A DNA stretch of 44,463 nt from Umbelopsis ramanniana AG. Lineage: Eukaryota > Mucoromycota > Umbelopsidomycetes > Umbelopsidales > Umbelopsidaceae. The position numbers and the translations under genes are program-made. The notes under the pieces are model-generated. The model made no database searches and was not told the origin of the DNA. It saw only the letters and a list, made by a program, of their open reading frames with translations. Numbering within the stretch: the stretch's first letter is position 1; each line of letters starts with the position of its first letter. Where the stretch lies: positions 1 through 44,463 of the forward strand of contig NW_026252183.1 of NCBI RefSeq assembly GCF_025399195.1. The letters are read 5' to 3'. Below, one piece after another: positions 41,788 through 44,463 of the stretch.

Positions 41788-42618
41788 CTATGAACCCACC
41801 TCAATAGCCTTCTTTTGCCCACTCTTGGTTCTATAAGTCTTCCTTCGTCGTTTATAGTCTCTCTCATCAGCTAGTCTTTGTTCTCGGCTTTTTGCTAATG
41901 CACTCTCTCGTTCTGTTATGTTCGCCATAAGTGACATGAGTCGCATACCATAGACTGTTGTACCATCCACTTACCTCGTCTCTCTTTTTCTCTCAGAACC
42001 AAGTCAGGCAGTATCTCTGCGCGATCGATGTCTTTCTTTGTAACAGCTCGGCTTATATCCACTAATTGTGCGTAGCTGGCTCTATCTGGTAGAAGTTGCA
42101 CGGGGTGTTGGCTTGTGGGTGCTTGAGCTGTTGGACACCCATTTATATCAGCATGGCCATCCCTTCCGACAATGGGTATCAGCCTTTACGGTCTATAGTG
42201 TACTCACCTGGGTCCTGTACAAAGGATACCACATTGCGACACTGGGTATAGAATGACACAGAGCTTTTCGGCTATATAGGAATAAAATGTTATTGAGTGA
42301 CTATGGGACGCTTGTCGTTTGAATCCATCATTTACCTCAGGCACTTTGGAATAGGTCACACGCTGGCAACGCATACTGTGTTTGGCATACGACGTCGACG
42401 GAAAAATATGACTCTCGTCCATCCGGCACACTTTGAGGTTGGCCCTGGTCTGCCACAGCAACATTAACATAGTCAATCCAGATGATATGTACGTGTGCTT
42501 CGTCTCTTACCTTGTACCATGATAGTAACTCTTGCTTATCCCATGCCAGAGTATCCAGCAGCTGGTCTATTTGGCTTGACAAGGCTTGACTGTCTTTTAG
42601 ATGAGCGGACAATGGCAT
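41788..42618 (-). CDS. U11-48K/SNRNP48-like minor spliceosome protein
   Basis: Five exons, 42618-42511, 42449-42336, 42271-42208, 42127-41975 and 41912-41788 (introns 61-80 nt), give 187 residues. A CHHC U11-48K-type zinc finger is formed by Cys44, His50, His60 and Cys64 (C-x5-H-x9-H-x3-C, in VCRMDESHIFPSTSYAKH), which in the human protein contacts the U12-type 5' splice site. The N-terminal helix (QALSSQIDQLLDTLAWDKQE) and the C-terminal block RDYKRRRKTYRTK also match SNRNP48, the latter strikingly. A GTSF1 or TRM13 identity is less likely because there is only one finger and the C-terminal block fits. Shorter than the human protein. It implies that the U11/U12 spliceosome persists. No U12-type intron was recognised in this window. 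It is divergent from ATP1. Confidence 0.82.
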
Positions 42619-42768
42619 GGCAGGTTGGATGAAATTTTTCCACTACAGAGAAAAAAAAAGATTTGTCGACGTCATCAAGTTTGCCCTGGGGCCGCTGCCG
42701 GTTGGATACAATTTTTTGTTTTGGGTTGAAGGACGCTTCCCTCTTCTTCTACAACAAACAACTTTGAA
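42619..42768. promoter_or_regulatory. Bidirectional promoter between U11-48K-like gene and ATP1
   Basis: Only 150 bp separate the two start codons. The interval has an A-run, a CRE-like GACGTCAT (42668-42675), a GC-rich middle (GGGGCCGCTGCCGG) and a pyrimidine-rich leader ending CAACTTTGAAATG before ATP1. Confidence 0.6.
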
Positions 42769-44463
42769 ATGTTGAGAACTGTCGCTCGTTCTGCCCTTGC
42801 GGCCACTGTCCGTAGAGCCGCTGCTCCCGCTGTGAGTATCTAATACTTGACTATTATCATCCCTACTATTTCCCCTTCGTCCACCCAATGTCAACAATAC
42901 AAGGGCCATCATGGTGAAACCTTTCCCCATGACTGGATGGTGAATTGCCTCGACAATCTCGCGTATGGACAACCGTTATTTTACAACTCAAAGCGACACT
43001 ATTTCTCTCAACATTGCTCCCTCTTTCGCCAACATCATCATCTTTCTATTTACTAATTGACCTTTAATCTTAGACTCGTCTCAACCTTGGTGCTGCCTCC
43101 ATTGCTGTCCGCAACTACGCTTCTGCCAAGCCCCAGACTTCCGAGGTCTCCTCCATCCTCGAGCAACGCATCCTTGGTGCCTCCGGAGATGTCGATATCC
43201 AGGAGACTGGACGCGTCTTGTCCATTGGTGACGGTATTGCCCGTGTCTATGGTTTGAAGAACTGCCAGGCCGAAGAGATGGTTGAATTCTCCAGCGGTCT
43301 TAAGGTACTGAATAGGTTGTCCACCGTGTTGATGATTGAAATACGATTATTGATCAACGTTTTTTTTTTTTGTTATAGGGTATGGCCCTTAACTTGGAAC
43401 CCGATAACGTCGGTATTGTCGTCTTCGGTAACGATCGTTTGATTAAGGAAGGTGACACTGTCAAGCGTACCGGTGCTATTGTTGACGTTCCCGTCGGTCC
43501 CGGTCTTCTTGGTCGTGTTGTCGATGCCCTTGGTAACCCCATTGATGGTAAGGGTCCTCTCGACAGCATTGGCCGTACTCGTGTCCAAGTCAAGGCCCCC
43601 GGTATTTTGCCCCGTCACTCCGTTCGCGAACCTATGCAGACTGGTATCAAGTCTGTCGACTCCATGGTTCCCATCGGTCGTGGTCAGCGTGAGTTGATTA
43701 TTGGTGATCGTCAAACCGGTAAGACTGCTGTCGCTCTCGACACCATTCTTAACCAGAAGAACTGGAACAACGGTTCTGATGAAGCCAAGAAGTTGTACTG
43801 TGTCTACGTTGCTGTTGGTCAAAAGCGTTCCACTGTTGCTCAGCTCGTCAGCACTCTTGAGAACAACGATGCCCTCAAGTACTCCATCATTGTTGCTGCC
43901 ACCGCTTCCGAAGCCGCTCCTCTTCAATACCTTGCTCCTTTCTCTGGTGCTGCTATTGGTGAATGGTTCCGTGACAACGGTCGTCACTCTTTGATCATCT
44001 ATGACGATTTGTCCAAGCAAGCTGTTGCTTACCGTCAAATGTCCCTTTTGCTTCGTCGTCCTCCCGGTCGTGAAGCCTACCCTGGTGACGTTTTCTACCT
44101 TCACTCTCGTCTTCTCGAGCGTGCTGCCAAGATGAACAAGGACTTCGGTTACGGTTCCATGACTGCCCTTCCCATCATTGAGACCCAGGGTGGTGATGTC
44201 TCTGCTTACATTCCCACTAACGTCATTTCCATCACTGACGGTCAGATCTTCTTGGAAGCTGAACTTTTCTTCAAGGGTATCCGTCCCGCCATTAACGTCG
44301 GTCTTTCCGTCTCCCGTGTCGGTTCCGCTGCCCAGACCAAGGCCATGAAGCAAGTTGCCGGTTCCCTCAAGCTTTTCCTTGCCCAATACCGTGAAGTCGC
44401 TGCTTTCGCTCAATTCGGTTCCGATTTGGATGCCTCCACCCAGTTCTTGTTGAACCGTGGTGC
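42769..44463 (+). CDS. ATP1: Mitochondrial ATP synthase F1 alpha subunit, cut by the window end
   Basis: Exons 42769-42831, 43074-43304 and 43379 to the edge; introns of 242 nt (with a TACTAAT branch site at 43051-43057) and 74 nt (with a 13-T tract). About 461 of some 550 residues are present. The N-terminus [20 protein letters not shown] is an Arg/Ala-rich mitochondrial presequence. Then [11 protein letters not shown], the beta-barrel [14 protein letters not shown], Walker A GDRQTGKT (207-214), the catalytic-core [40 protein letters not shown] and [11 protein letters not shown]. Alpha subunits bind nucleotide non-catalytically and carry the Arg finger SRVGSAAQ, present here. Codons are strongly biased to C-ending and CGT, as for a highly expressed gene, which also creates a long antisense frame. 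Confidence 0.97.

Noticed and set aside
43373-44413. 346-codon open frame antisense to ATP1
   Set aside because: Lies opposite highly codon-biased ATP1 exon 3; its Thr/Gly/Ser/Val-rich translation is the mirror of that bias and shows no motif.
1-44463. tRNA, rRNA, CRISPR arrays, bacterial operons
   Set aside because: No cloverleaf, rRNA core motif or spaced repeat array was recognised; spliceosomal introns and TATA promoters show nuclear fungal DNA.

Overview
The window is nuclear DNA of a filamentous fungus, most likely an early-diverging Mucoromycota (Mucorales-like) species. The evidence is very short GT-AG introns (mostly 55-80 nt), TATA boxes about 50-100 nt before several start codons, a bacterial-style ATP1/ARP2 housekeeping block with many introns, a decayed LINE resembling those of Mucorales, and a homologue of the minor-spliceosome protein U11-48K, a machinery lost from yeasts but reported from some Mucoromycota. 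Species assignment is inference.

Layout. 1-3846: remnant of a non-LTR (LINE) retrotransposon with ORF1 (coiled coil) and ORF2 (APE-type endonuclease plus reverse transcriptase), broken by stops and frameshifts and cut at its 3' end. 4031-25258: a sparse stretch of minus-strand genes: a secreted isochorismatase-like hydrolase, a large-subunit catalase with a DJ-1-like tail, an aldo-keto reductase, a Na+/K+-ATPase-like type IIC P-type ATPase, an AmdS/FAAH-like amidase, a secreted 3D-domain protein with a Thr-rich linker and a CBM19-like tail, and a DUF4396 membrane protein. Gaps of 0.8-3 kb separate them, with a few weak small-ORF candidates. 28177-33884: a compact cluster with a Zn2Cys6 transcription factor on the minus strand, then four plus-strand genes: YeeE/YedE sulfur permease, ETHE1-like persulfide dioxygenase/MBL protein, DUF1275 (YoaK-like) membrane protein and a 57-residue cysteine-rich protein. 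34207-35578: a degenerate coding remnant and a GH25 lysozyme-like gene with no AUG. 37842-38912: a Kre9/Knh1-type Ser/Ala-rich GPI-anchored wall protein. 39784-44463: ARP2 (8 exons), a U11-48K/SNRNP48 homologue (5 exons), and, head to head with it, ATP1, cut by the right edge.

The most interesting part is the sulfur cluster. In bacteria, YeeE/YedE permeases and ETHE1-like persulfide dioxygenases occur together in BigR-type sulfide-detoxification operons. Here they sit beside a fungal Zn2Cys6 regulator, and all four plus-strand genes carry a related element (TCGGGGACC, or TCGGTCGCC for DUF1275) 92-99 bp before their start codon. I propose a eukaryotic sulfide/thiosulfate-response regulon that also includes DUF1275 and the small cysteine-rich protein.

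Exon borders were derived by hand from splice consensus, frame continuity and family alignment from memory; none is backed by transcript data.
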